Shown: positions 44,444 through 52,494 of the stretch, piece after piece | Layout: the number at the start of each line of letters is the position of its first letter | How positions within the stretch are numbered: the stretch's first letter is position 1 | Origin: Gardnerella greenwoodii 00703Dmash | GTDB lineage: Bacteria > Actinomycetota > Actinomycetes > Actinomycetales > Bifidobacteriaceae | Assembly: GCF_000263635.1 (NCBI RefSeq) | Contig: NZ_ADEV01000006.1 | Coordinates: forward strand, 29,953-93,952 | Direction of reading: 5' to 3' | DNA length: 64,000 bases | Notes under the pieces: generated by a model | Seen by the model: the letters and a program-made list of their open reading frames with translations, nothing else | What the model was told of the DNA's origin: nothing | Databases searched by the model: none | Program-made: the position numbers and the translations under genes

Positions 44444-45790
44444 TTAGTCCTCATCTTCGTGAGCCTGAGCATATTCCTTAGCCCAGCCATCGACGAATGC
44501 AGTCTTGACCTTATCCCACTTGCCAGTGCCCTGAGCGTACTCAAGCAAAGCGGAGCCGAGATCATTCTTCCAGTTATCAGATGGCATCACGGTGAAGTTC
44601 CAGCTTACTGGGGTCTTACCGGACTTAGCATCTTCAACAGCAGCCTGAGTCAATGGATTGTCGGACTTAATATCTGCGAAGCTCTTGAATGGAGTGGTGA
44701 AGCCCATCTGCTTGGACAAAGCATCCTTACCAGCATCGGAAGTAAGCAACCACTTCAAGAAGTCCTTGGTGGCCTTCTTGTTAGCGTCAGAAGCCTTATC
44801 GTTGATGCACCAGTAATTCTCAGAACCGGTGGCCAAGCCCTGCTTCTCTTCGCCCTTAGCACCAATGTAAATTGGGAGCATGCCAAGATCTTCAGCCTTC
44901 ATACCAGCCTTGGAGAGGTCACCCCAAGCCCAAGTACCATTCTGATAGAACACAGCCTTGTTCTGGGAGAATTCAGCGTTTGCATCTTCACCAGTCTTGG
45001 AGCTGAGCTGAGTTGCAGGAGTGGTGGAATCATTGATGTAAAGATCGAAGATCTTCTTGTAACCATCAAGGAACGTACCCTTAACCTTTGCAGGCTGCTT
45101 GGTAACGTGATCTTCCTTGAACTCGTAGTACAGAGGAAGATTTGCAAGGTGGGTCTTGAAGCGCCAGTCAGAGCTGGAATCGAAACCTGCAGAAGTGAAT
45201 GCACCATCGACACCAAGATCTGCTTTATGAGCTTGAATGTCATCAGCAACAGCCTTCAACTTGTCGAAGGAGTTGATTTCTTCAGCAGACTTTACCTTTG
45301 CATCCTTAAGCTCGGTGTACTTCTTGAGCAAAGCCTTGTTGTAAATCAAGCCGTAGGTTTCCATTGCGTATGGAACACCAACAACCTTATCTCCATCCTT
45401 AAGAGCAATATCCTTGTTCTGGAGCTGGTTGTAAAGCTCGGTATCCTTCAAATCAGCAGTGTAATCCTTCCAGCTTGCGTAACCGACTGGGCCGTTAATC
45501 TGGAAGAGTGTAGGAGCTTCGTCGCCCTTGCTGATTTCGCTCTTCAAAGACTGCTCGTATGTACCAGAAGCAGCGGTCTGAACCTTTACCTGAACGCCAG
45601 TCTTCTTGGTATATTCCTTAGCAACTTCCTTCCACTGGTTTGCAACTTCAGGCTTGAAGTTCAGGAAGTAAACCTTGCCCTTCTCAGCGGCTTTTTCGCT
45701 GGAAGAGGAACCGCAAGCTGCGAGAGCGCCAAAAGCCATCGCTGAGCAAGCTACCAGTGCAATTGTTGACTTAATCGTACGATTCATCAT
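44444..45790 (-). CDS. Sugar ABC transporter substrate-binding lipoprotein (paralogue 1)
   Basis: A CUT1 binding lipoprotein. The signal peptide MNRTIKSTIALVACSAMAFG ends in lipobox ALAACGSS. The mature part starts GKVYFLNFKPEVANQWKEVA and contains QINGPVGYASWKDYTADL and FYQNGTWAWGDLSKAGMK. It closely resembles the neighbour at 46064-47479. Codon bias is strong, suggesting higher expression of this copy. ATG 45790 follows GAGAAAGG; an upstream in-frame ATG at 45823 is less likely. It has its own promoter (45864-45892). Substrate unknown; it likely feeds the permeases at 41-43 kb. Confidence 0.92.
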   Translation of the reverse strand: MMNRTIKSTIALVACSAMAFGALAACGSSSSEKAAEKGKVYFLNFKPEVANQWKEVAKEYTKKTGVQVKVQTAASGTYEQSLKSEISKGDEAPTLFQINGPVGYASWKDYTADLKDTELYNQLQNKDIALKDGDKVVGVPYAMETYGLIYNKALLKKYTELKDAKVKSAEEINSFDKLKAVADDIQAHKADLGVDGAFTSAGFDSSSDWRFKTHLANLPLYYEFKEDHVTKQPAKVKGTFLDGYKKIFDLYINDSTTPATQLSSKTGEDANAEFSQNKAVFYQNGTWAWGDLSKAGMKAEDLGMLPIYIGAKGEEKQGLATGSENYWCINDKASDANKKATKDFLKWLLTSDAGKDALSKQMGFTTPFKSFADIKSDNPLTQAAVEDAKSGKTPVSWNFTVMPSDNWKNDLGSALLEYAQGTGKWDKVKTAFVDGWAKEYAQAHEDED

Positions 45791-45863
45791 CGAACCTTTC
45801 TCGTATGCCGACAATCCCTTCATTGGACTGCCACACCACTAGGTGTCCTTATCGACAATACTT

Positions 45864-45892
45864 ATTATGCCTCAACTATTTGAATATTGCAA
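45864..45892 (-). promoter_or_regulatory. Promoter of binding-protein gene 1 with operator core
   Basis: On the minus strand a -35 TTGCAA (45887-45892) and -10 CATAAT (45864-45869) are 17 bases apart. The -35 lies within TTGCAAACG (45887-45895), the same architecture as at malE. Confidence 0.75.
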
Positions 45893-45986
45893 ACGATGGC
45901 ATAACCTAAATTAACGCGTGTCGCCATAAAAACGGCACATAATAATATATTTAATAAAATTGACAGATATTTTTGGAAATAATTAA

Positions 45987-46027
45987 AGGGATTACGCAAT
46001 AATTTAGCAAACGATTGCGCAACCCCT
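45987..46027 (-). terminator. Terminator after binding-protein gene 2
   Basis: On the minus strand AAGGGGTTGCGCAAT pairs with ATTGCGTAATCCCTT, followed by TAATTATTT. It separates the two paralogous binding-protein genes, so each is its own unit. Confidence 0.75.
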
Positions 46028-46063
46028 TGAGGATTATAGTTTAAAACAAATTATTTAATTAAG

Positions 46064-47479
46064 CTAACCCTGCGCATGAGCAATCTTATATTCCTTAGCC
46101 CAGCCGTTAACGAATGCGGATTTAAGAGTACTCCACGCCTTTTCAGCGCCAATAGAAGTCATACCGTCTTTTGTCGCTTGAGCGTATGTAAGCAGATCAG
46201 AGCCAACATCGTCTTTCCAACCGTTAGATGGCATAGTAAGAAACACCCACTTAACAGGCACTTTGCCAGGCTTAGCAGTGTACTCAACAGCGGCCTGAAC
46301 AAGAGGATTTTCTGCTTTAGGGAAACCTATGAAAGGAGTAGCAAAGCCCATCTTATTAGCTAAAGCATCCTTACCATAATTTGAAGTAAGTAACCAACTA
46401 AGGAAGGCATTAGTTGCCTGCTGATTCTTTTTTGAAGCCTTTTTATTAATGCACCAATAGTTTTCAGAACCGGTAGCCATACCTTGCTTCTCTTCGCCAT
46501 TAACACCAATATAAATTGGTAGCATGCCAACATCGGCAGGCTTTATGCCAGCTTTTGAAAGATCACCCCAAGCCCAAGTACCATTCTGGTAGAACACAGC
46601 TTTACCAAGAGCAAACTCATAAACAGCATCCTCGCCAGTTTTAGTGCTTAACTGACTTACAGGAGTTGTGGAATCAGAAATATAAAGGTCAAAAATCTTC
46701 CTGTAATTATCAACATATTTTTCATTTATTCTCTGCGGCTGGCCTTCAACACCATCTTCCTTGAATTGATAATACAAAGGCATATTTGCAAGATGTGTTT
46801 TAAAGCGCCAGTCGGAGCTCAAATCAAAACCTGCAGACGCAAAAGCACCGTCAATTCCAAGCTCATCCTTGCGTTTTTGCAAATCGTCTGCAACTTCTTT
46901 CAACTTATTAAAATTAGTTATTTGATCTTCAAAAGATTTGCCGTCTTCTTCCGGCTTCAACTTTGCATCTTTAAGATCCGCATACCTAGCAAGCAAAGCC
47001 TTGTTGTAAATCAAGCCGTAATTTTCAGTAACATATGGCACAGCAACTGGTTTACCTTTATCCGTAAAAGCAAGATTTTTATTGCTAAGTTGCATATAAA
47101 GAGGAGAACTAGTTAGATCCGCAGTGTAATCCTTCCAGTTAGCGTAGCCCACAGGGCCGTTAATCTGAAATAGAGTAGGCATGCCATCTGGATTATTTTT
47201 ATTTTTCTCGACTTCAGTTTTAAGTCTCTTTTCATACTGGCCACCAGTTGGTGTAACTATGCTTACTGTAACACCAGTTTCATCCGTGTACTTTCTAGCA
47301 ACTTCTTCCCATGCAGCAGTAGCTTCAGGCTTCAAGTTGAAGAAAATAACCTTCCCATTAGCAGACCTATCGGTATTTGCACCAAAAGACTTAGAAAAAC
47401 CAAAAGCAGCAAACGCGCAAGCCGCCAAAACAGCGCAAACCACTAGCGCAATAATCGACTTAACTGAACGACTCATCAT
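46064..47479 (-). CDS. Sugar ABC transporter substrate-binding lipoprotein (paralogue 2)
   Basis: Tandem paralogue of the gene at 44444. The same segments appear (QINGPVGYANWKDYTADL, FYQNGTWAWGDLSKAGIK, GLATGSENYWCINDKAS in copy 1 against GMATGSENYWCINKKAS here). The signal peptide ends AAFGFSKSFG, and the expected lipobox cysteine is missing: the region reads ALVVCAVLAACAFAAFGF, with a possible Cys in LAACAF. Codon use is less biased than copy 1. ATG 47479 follows GGAAAGG. Probably a diverged duplicate with a different ligand or expression level. Confidence 0.9.
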   Translation of the reverse strand: MMSRSVKSIIALVVCAVLAACAFAAFGFSKSFGANTDRSANGKVIFFNLKPEATAAWEEVARKYTDETGVTVSIVTPTGGQYEKRLKTEVEKNKNNPDGMPTLFQINGPVGYANWKDYTADLTSSPLYMQLSNKNLAFTDKGKPVAVPYVTENYGLIYNKALLARYADLKDAKLKPEEDGKSFEDQITNFNKLKEVADDLQKRKDELGIDGAFASAGFDLSSDWRFKTHLANMPLYYQFKEDGVEGQPQRINEKYVDNYRKIFDLYISDSTTPVSQLSTKTGEDAVYEFALGKAVFYQNGTWAWGDLSKAGIKPADVGMLPIYIGVNGEEKQGMATGSENYWCINKKASKKNQQATNAFLSWLLTSNYGKDALANKMGFATPFIGFPKAENPLVQAAVEYTAKPGKVPVKWVFLTMPSNGWKDDVGSDLLTYAQATKDGMTSIGAEKAWSTLKSAFVNGWAKEYKIAHAQG

Positions 47480-47570
47480 CGAACCTTTCCACATACTGCT
47501 AATCTCTTCCAAACTAACTAATTACCACTATTGAATACTGTTTAAACCACAGTAGTGAACCAATACTACA

Positions 47571-47577
47571 GCAAACG
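47571..47577 (-). promoter_or_regulatory. Operator-like core upstream of binding-protein gene 2
   Basis: GCAAACG, the inner part of the TTGCAAACG core, lies about 92 bases before the start codon at 47479. A promoter could not be fixed with confidence. Confidence 0.4.
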
Positions 47578-47656
47578 CAAGACTCAAATATATAAATGTA
47601 TCTGCAATAAAAATTGTGCAAATCACAATAAAATATCTGAAATTCTAATCTGCATT

Positions 47657-48367
47657 TCAGCAATTCCAATGCACGATTACATTGTCACCTTTGTAAGCAC
47701 CCAACACAGAATAATGCGCCGTATCTAAGCGAAGAAGACGCGCAAATTCAGGATTTACTCCCAGCCAACGAGTTGTAAGTATTCGCAATACGTGCGCATG
47801 CGCAACCACAAGAACATCTTTGCCTTGCTTAAGTTTAGGCATTGCAACATCAATAACACTCTGAGTTCTTTCTGCAACCGCTTGCAAAGTTTCACCAGAC
47901 GTACGATGCACTGAAACATTTTCACCATTTGGCAAAGTTTCTTTAGCATCAGTAATCATATGAGAAGGAAGAACTTTCGGACCATGCTTCCACACATCCC
48001 AAGACTCTACTCCACTTAATTCAGCAATATCAGCGCGAGTGCGACCTTCTGCTGCTCCATAATCCCACTCAACAACCCCTTCACACAAAGTATATGGAGA
48101 ATATCCCGCACCCTGAGCTGTTTGCTGCGCGCGACGAAGCGGACTAACAAGCACACAATCTGGATTAAAACCTTGCGGAAATTCCTTACGCAAACGCTCC
48201 CCAGCTTCTTTTGCTTGCTCAACACCAACTTCAGTAAGCGGCAAATCTGTGCGCCCAGTGTGTTGGCCGGACACACTCCAAGCAGTTTGCCCATGACGAA
48301 GTAGCACTAAACGTCCAAGTTCTTCACACTTTTCATCATTCGATTCTTGAGTGCCATTAGTTTGCAT
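47657..48367 (-). CDS. Histidine phosphatase (phosphoglycerate mutase-like)
   Basis: The catalytic RHG motif is in LVLLRHGQTAWSVSGQHTGR, with VSPLRRAQQTA, EWDYGAAEGRT and the second histidine in VLVVAHAHVLRIL. Such enzymes are broad phosphatases or 2,3-bisphosphoglycerate-dependent mutases; the short length and sequence favour a phosphatase. ATG 48367 follows AAAGGAAT; the longer frame from 48427 is not supported. Divergent from the DUF4235-like gene. Confidence 0.88.
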   Translation of the reverse strand: MQTNGTQESNDEKCEELGRLVLLRHGQTAWSVSGQHTGRTDLPLTEVGVEQAKEAGERLRKEFPQGFNPDCVLVSPLRRAQQTAQGAGYSPYTLCEGVVEWDYGAAEGRTRADIAELSGVESWDVWKHGPKVLPSHMITDAKETLPNGENVSVHRTSGETLQAVAERTQSVIDVAMPKLKQGKDVLVVAHAHVLRILTTRWLGVNPEFARLLRLDTAHYSVLGAYKGDNVIVHWNC

Positions 48368-48489
48368 AGCTTCACATTCCTTTAGCGCGCCAAGTACCCT
48401 TCTATCGCGCCGGGCGCCGCACAGCACGACTGATTTTTACGTAAACAATTCTCAAAATGCATCCACACTGCTGCAAATCAAGATTACTG

Positions 48490-48536
48490 TTCTATGTTAC
48501 CGCCAAAATTGGTATTTCGTTACCACTAACATAGAA
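48490..48536. promoter_or_regulatory. Nested inverted repeat directly before the DUF4235-like gene
   Basis: TTCTATGTTA (48490-48499) and TAACATAGAA (48527-48536) are perfect 10-bp inverted repeats. Inside them GGTA and TACC form a smaller one. The right arm ends three bases before the ATG at 48540, leaving no room for a ribosome-binding site. Confidence 0.55.
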
Positions 48537-48539
48537 AAT

Positions 48540-48995
48540 ATGACGCAATTATCATCGGCAAATAATAAATACGCTCGCAATCATCGCGCAGCTCAGGCTA
48601 CAGTACAGCGACTTAATGCAGCGAATCGTAAGATTGATGCGCTTCGCGAGCGCCGATTAAAAAACCCAAATACTTTAGGAGATTCGTTACTTAAAGCCGC
48701 ACTCCCTTCTCTTGCAACGTTTATTGCCGGGCAGATTGCGCACGTAATATGGAAAAAACATGTTGATACTAAAAAGATCAATTTAAACTCTAATAATCGT
48801 CCTAACAATCTTTCTAAAGAAAAAATTGCACAAAAGCAGTGTATTAATCAAGAAGAGCCGTTGCTAATGTCTCTTGGATTTGCAGTATTTTCTGCGATTC
48901 TTACTACGATTGTGGGTCGCTTAGTAAGCAGCGGAACATTGTCTTATATTGCACGAAGGCAAAGAAAGCGTCAATTTAGAAAAAATAAATTCTAA
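48540..48995 (+). CDS. DUF4235-like small membrane protein
   Basis: A 151-residue protein from ATG 48540. A basic coiled N-terminus (ATVQRLNAANRKIDALRERR) is followed by a first hydrophobic segment (LLKAALPSLATFIAGQIAHV), a central polar loop, a second segment (LLMSLGFAVFSAILTTIVGR), and a basic end (RRQRKRQFRKNKF). The pattern matches the actinobacterial DUF4235 family as I recall it; function unknown. No Shine-Dalgarno sequence precedes the ATG, so a leaderless message is possible. A longer frame from 48351 overlaps the divergent phosphatase gene and is rejected. Confidence 0.7.
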   Translation: MTQLSSANNKYARNHRAAQATVQRLNAANRKIDALRERRLKNPNTLGDSLLKAALPSLATFIAGQIAHVIWKKHVDTKKINLNSNNRPNNLSKEKIAQKQCINQEEPLLMSLGFAVFSAILTTIVGRLVSSGTLSYIARRQRKRQFRKNKF

Positions 48996-49065
48996 TTTTG
49001 AACAAATAAACTGAGAATGCAGAAATAAGCGAAATAAGAAAAATAAGATAAGGGACAAAAGAAAC

Positions 49066-49848
49066 GTGCAAAACTTACGTCATAACGAAACTATTGATAC
49101 TTTACTGAACCGCCGCTCAATTCGCGCTTTTAGCAATGAAGCAATTGACGAAGCCACGGTTGCAACTCTTGAAACCGTGGCTCAGCGCGCTGCTTGCAGC
49201 CAGTTTTTGAACGATTGGTCAGCGATTAGGATTACTGACGCTTCAATTAAGCAGAAGCTTTCCGAAATTGGCAATCAAACCTATATTGCTACTGCTCCGC
49301 TACTGTACGTTTTTATTATTGACCAACACAGAAACGCTGCAATTGCGCGAAAAAATGGCATCGATACCAGCAGCGATGAGTTTATGCTTAAAACTCGTTA
49401 CCGCTTTACACAGGCTCAAAACGACGTTATTTTGGCGCTTCATGCCATGGAAACTGCCGCGGAATCTTTGGGACTTGGTTGCGTAATTCTTGGTTCAATT
49501 TTGAACAGTAGAACTCAGCTTATTGATATTTTGAATTTGCCTGAATACACGTACCCTGTTCTCGGCTTGGCAATTGGTAAGCCTGCGCAAAATCCTGAAT
49601 TAAAGCCGCGAATGAGCGCTAACATGCAAATTTTTGAGAATACTTACCCTGCTGACGACGCTGAATTATTAGAAAATCTTGCTGATTTTGACGCTCGCGT
49701 GCATCAATACTACGATTTGCGAAACGCCAGCCGACCAGTTGACGCTTTTAGTGCGCAAATTGTTGCGTTAGCAACGGATAATAGCGCGAAAAAGCATGAG
49801 GCAGAAGATGTTGAGCAGGTTGCAAGACAAGGTTTTAATGTTGCTTAA
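49066..49848 (+). CDS. Nitroreductase-family protein (NfsA/FRP-like)
   Basis: A flavoprotein of 260 residues with the FMN-binding opening LLNRRSIRAFSNEAIDEATV and a mid-domain AMETAAESLGLGCVILGSIL. The C-terminal extension resembles NADPH-flavin oxidoreductases of the NfsA group. The substrate cannot be stated; the family reduces quinones, flavins and nitro compounds. The start is GTG at 49066, with AAGGGA upstream. Confidence 0.88.
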   Translation: MQNLRHNETIDTLLNRRSIRAFSNEAIDEATVATLETVAQRAACSQFLNDWSAIRITDASIKQKLSEIGNQTYIATAPLLYVFIIDQHRNAAIARKNGIDTSSDEFMLKTRYRFTQAQNDVILALHAMETAAESLGLGCVILGSILNSRTQLIDILNLPEYTYPVLGLAIGKPAQNPELKPRMSANMQIFENTYPADDAELLENLADFDARVHQYYDLRNASRPVDAFSAQIVALATDNSAKKHEAEDVEQVARQGFNVA

Positions 49849-49880
49849 TTAGTTACGCTTTAACTTAGCGCAGCTTTAAC

Positions 49881-50138
49881 TTAGCGCCGTCTTGGCTTGT
49901 ACCCGCGTTTTTTAGATTTTGGCTTTGTGCTTGCAGACGGCGAGCGCATATCTGAATACATTCGATCCACCGGATTTTTATGCGTCAAATGCCAACAACC
50001 GCAATATTCACAAGCATAAACCCACAACTGCGCGCCGCGCTCTCTTAAACTCTGCTCCGCCGCCATAAGAGCCTGCCCTTTATTCTTGTACATGATTTTT
50101 TGGGTAGATTCGCAGCGCCTCGGAGTAAAGAAATACAT
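49881..50138 (-). CDS. Small basic protein with a Cys-rich knuckle
   Basis: 85 residues. A central YACEYCGCWHLTH carries three Cys and a His, a possible metal site. The C-terminus is very basic (KPKSKKRGYKPRRR). Not recognised as a named family. Good frame with an isolated position between convergent nitroreductase and antiporter genes. A nucleic-acid-binding role is possible but only inferred from charge and Cys. Confidence 0.65.
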   Translation of the reverse strand: MYFFTPRRCESTQKIMYKNKGQALMAAEQSLRERGAQLWVYACEYCGCWHLTHKNPVDRMYSDMRSPSASTKPKSKKRGYKPRRR

Positions 50139-50186
50139 AGCTTTTATGGTAGCAAACCGCTTAACAGTTTATGATACGTCCAATAA

Positions 50187-52223
50187 TTACATATCCACGT
50201 TAGTATCAACATTCATAACATACACATTATTACGCAACTGACGCTCTTGAACTCGCGTAATATCGCCAGCTTCATACATATCGTGAATAATACGCAATTC
50301 TATTGCGTAACTTTCACGCTTTACTTCTTCAATATTTTCGATTAAACGCACGCTCAAGCTCACATTAGGTCTAGAACGCAACAATCGTTCAACACTCCTG
50401 TACTCGCGCAAAAGTGCAGAACAGTACTCAGCTGCGTATTCCTGATTGCTCATGACATTATATAGTCGTTCAATAACGTGCTGAATAACTTCAATATGCA
50501 ACTGACGAATATGCACAAAAATAACGTCTTCTTGTAAGAGTGGAGCTGTTCTGCGAATCATATTACTTACTCGCATTATGACTGTTCCAATATGACGCTG
50601 TAATGCTCTTAACCTTCCGCGAACATGCCACATGAGGGTTCCCAACTGCCTATCAGTGTGAATGTGACGTAAAGAATTCATAATTTGATCCAACAGACGC
50701 TCACAAGCTTCAACCTCCAGCAATTCCTGTTTCGATAAAGAACAATCTTGCTTTAGCTTACGCAAACGCTGCTTAATATAATCTTTTTCCCAATTAAGAG
50801 CTTCAATTCGCAAATCTAAATACTCTTTTGCATCTCTACAACCAATATGCTGTTTTAAACGTTCAATTCGTTCAGTATAAGAGTCAACTACAGCTAATAC
50901 TGCGCGGCGATTTTCACTAGTAGTATTTGCAGTTAATTCTTCAACCGTTCGTCTAAGAACTTCAATAACAATAGGCGTAACTTCTTCAAGCTCAGTATTG
51001 TTCTTTTTCGGCGCAATCATCGGCAGAATGAAATTCGCCATAAGCAAAGTTACTACAATCGCAATGCCCGCAACGAAAATAAGCTCATTCCTCAATGGGA
51101 AGCTCATTGGCAGAGTAAACATTAACGCCAAAGTTAGAGTTCCTTTTGCGCCACCTAAAGTCATAATTACAGCAGACTTTAATCCGCCTGTTGCTTTGAA
51201 TTTTTTAGAGCGCACCATGCGAACCATAATCAGCATCCACAAGAAGCGTACGCCAATAACGATAAGCAAAGTTGCTGCAATAATCGCAACCAATAGAAAA
51301 TTATTTATTCCGCCATCATTCCAACTTGAGCCTATAACTTTTGGTAATGCAATACCCAAAAGCACAAAAACAGCGCCATTCAAACCGAACGAAAGCACGC
51401 TCCAAACACTATTCGCTACGATATTTGTGCGCGAAACGTTTGGCCCCACGCCAGAACGATCAAATCTTGCAAGTAAACCTGCAGTAACCAACGCAAGCAT
51501 TCCAGAAGCGCCAATAGCTTCAGCACCCATGTAAAGCAAAAATGGAAGGAACAGTTCCATAAGGATGCGCGTTTTTGTAGTTTCCCAACCTAAAGATCTG
51601 ATTTTTTCAAACAACCAATTTGCAGCTAATCCTACAAATACGCCAATTGCAATTCCACCAAAGAATTTTGATGCAAAACTACTTAGCGCTGGCGTAATAT
51701 CGAAAACACCAGACGCAGCAACAAGAACTGCAAACTGGAAGCCTACGATTCCGGACGCATCATTAAACAGCGATTCACCTTGTAGTACGCTAAATTGTTT
51801 GTCAGTAAGCGATACTTCATGACTTAACGCACTTACTGCCACAGCGTCAGTCGGTCCCAAAGCTGCCCCTAACACAGCTGCAGCGGCAATCGGTATAAAT
51901 GACCATATTGCAGGTAAAAGCACAGCAACTGCGACCATAGTTGCCAGTACTAAACCAACAGCAAGAGTTGCTGAGTATTTAAATGAAGACAATAACGCTA
52001 ACTTATTTATCTCACGCGATTCAAAATAAATTAAAGGCGCAACAATTACGATCATAAAAAGCCCTGGATCGAAAGTAACGTTTGGGAAGAAAGGCAGTTC
52101 TGAAGCTATAACACCCATGGCTATCTGCACAAGCGGCACTGAAACTCTCGGTATAAAACGTTCCAAGAATGATGACAGCACTACAACCGCCATGATGTAT
52201 AGAATTAGCTCAAAAACTGGCAT
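50187..52223 (-). CDS. CPA1-type Na+/H+ antiporter (NhaP-like)
   Basis: A 678-residue membrane protein. The first 400 residues hold about 12 hydrophobic segments with GAALGPTDAVAVSALSHEV and the ND motif in LFNDASGIVGFQFAVL, the cation-proton exchange site. A long hydrophilic C-terminal domain (about residues 410-678) is coiled-coil rich (ERIERLKQHIGC, LEVEACERLLDQIMNSLRH), as in cytosolic regulatory tails. It exchanges Na+ or K+ for H+. GGGAG precedes the ATG. Single gene. Confidence 0.92.
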   Translation of the reverse strand: MPVFELILYIMAVVVLSSFLERFIPRVSVPLVQIAMGVIASELPFFPNVTFDPGLFMIVIVAPLIYFESREINKLALLSSFKYSATLAVGLVLATMVAVAVLLPAIWSFIPIAAAAVLGAALGPTDAVAVSALSHEVSLTDKQFSVLQGESLFNDASGIVGFQFAVLVAASGVFDITPALSSFASKFFGGIAIGVFVGLAANWLFEKIRSLGWETTKTRILMELFLPFLLYMGAEAIGASGMLALVTAGLLARFDRSGVGPNVSRTNIVANSVWSVLSFGLNGAVFVLLGIALPKVIGSSWNDGGINNFLLVAIIAATLLIVIGVRFLWMLIMVRMVRSKKFKATGGLKSAVIMTLGGAKGTLTLALMFTLPMSFPLRNELIFVAGIAIVVTLLMANFILPMIAPKKNNTELEEVTPIVIEVLRRTVEELTANTTSENRRAVLAVVDSYTERIERLKQHIGCRDAKEYLDLRIEALNWEKDYIKQRLRKLKQDCSLSKQELLEVEACERLLDQIMNSLRHIHTDRQLGTLMWHVRGRLRALQRHIGTVIMRVSNMIRRTAPLLQEDVIFVHIRQLHIEVIQHVIERLYNVMSNQEYAAEYCSALLREYRSVERLLRSRPNVSLSVRLIENIEEVKRESYAIELRIIHDMYEAGDITRVQERQLRNNVYVMNVDTNVDM

Positions 52224-52329
52224 ACTACTATAACTCCCCCTGTTTATTTACCTTATTTTTCAGCTTATCGAAACATGGCAACTAATATAAAATCTATTGA
52301 AATGCAAAATAATTTAAAAATAAAGAGGA

Positions 52330-52466
52330 ACTTGTTCAAAAGTTCAAAATAAATTCAATTTTACTTTGCAAAATGCAAATTTGCGCGTAAAATCATCACT
52401 AAAAATATAAATAGTTCAATTTAATACTTATATTTTGAACTTTGCTATAAACTTGTTCAATTTATA
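52330..52466. promoter_or_regulatory. Clustered TTCAA/TTGAA motifs upstream of the HTH-aminotransferase
   Basis: ACTTGTTCAA occurs at about 52330 and again at about 52449. GTTCAA and TTTTGAAC flank an AT-rich stretch at about 52413-52442. The repeated half-sites sit directly ahead of a gene whose product starts with a helix-turn-helix, so they may be autoregulatory sites. Confidence 0.4.
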
Positions 52467-52494
52467 AACGCTGATTTTACGAGAAAGACAGATT

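Noticed and set aside
44459..45745. 428-codon frame antisense to binding-protein gene 1
   Set aside because: A shadow of strong codon bias on the other strand; no family features.
48351..48539. N-terminal extension of the DUF4235-like frame
   Set aside because: It overlaps the start of the divergent phosphatase gene, is unlike the rest in composition, and has no ribosome-binding site.
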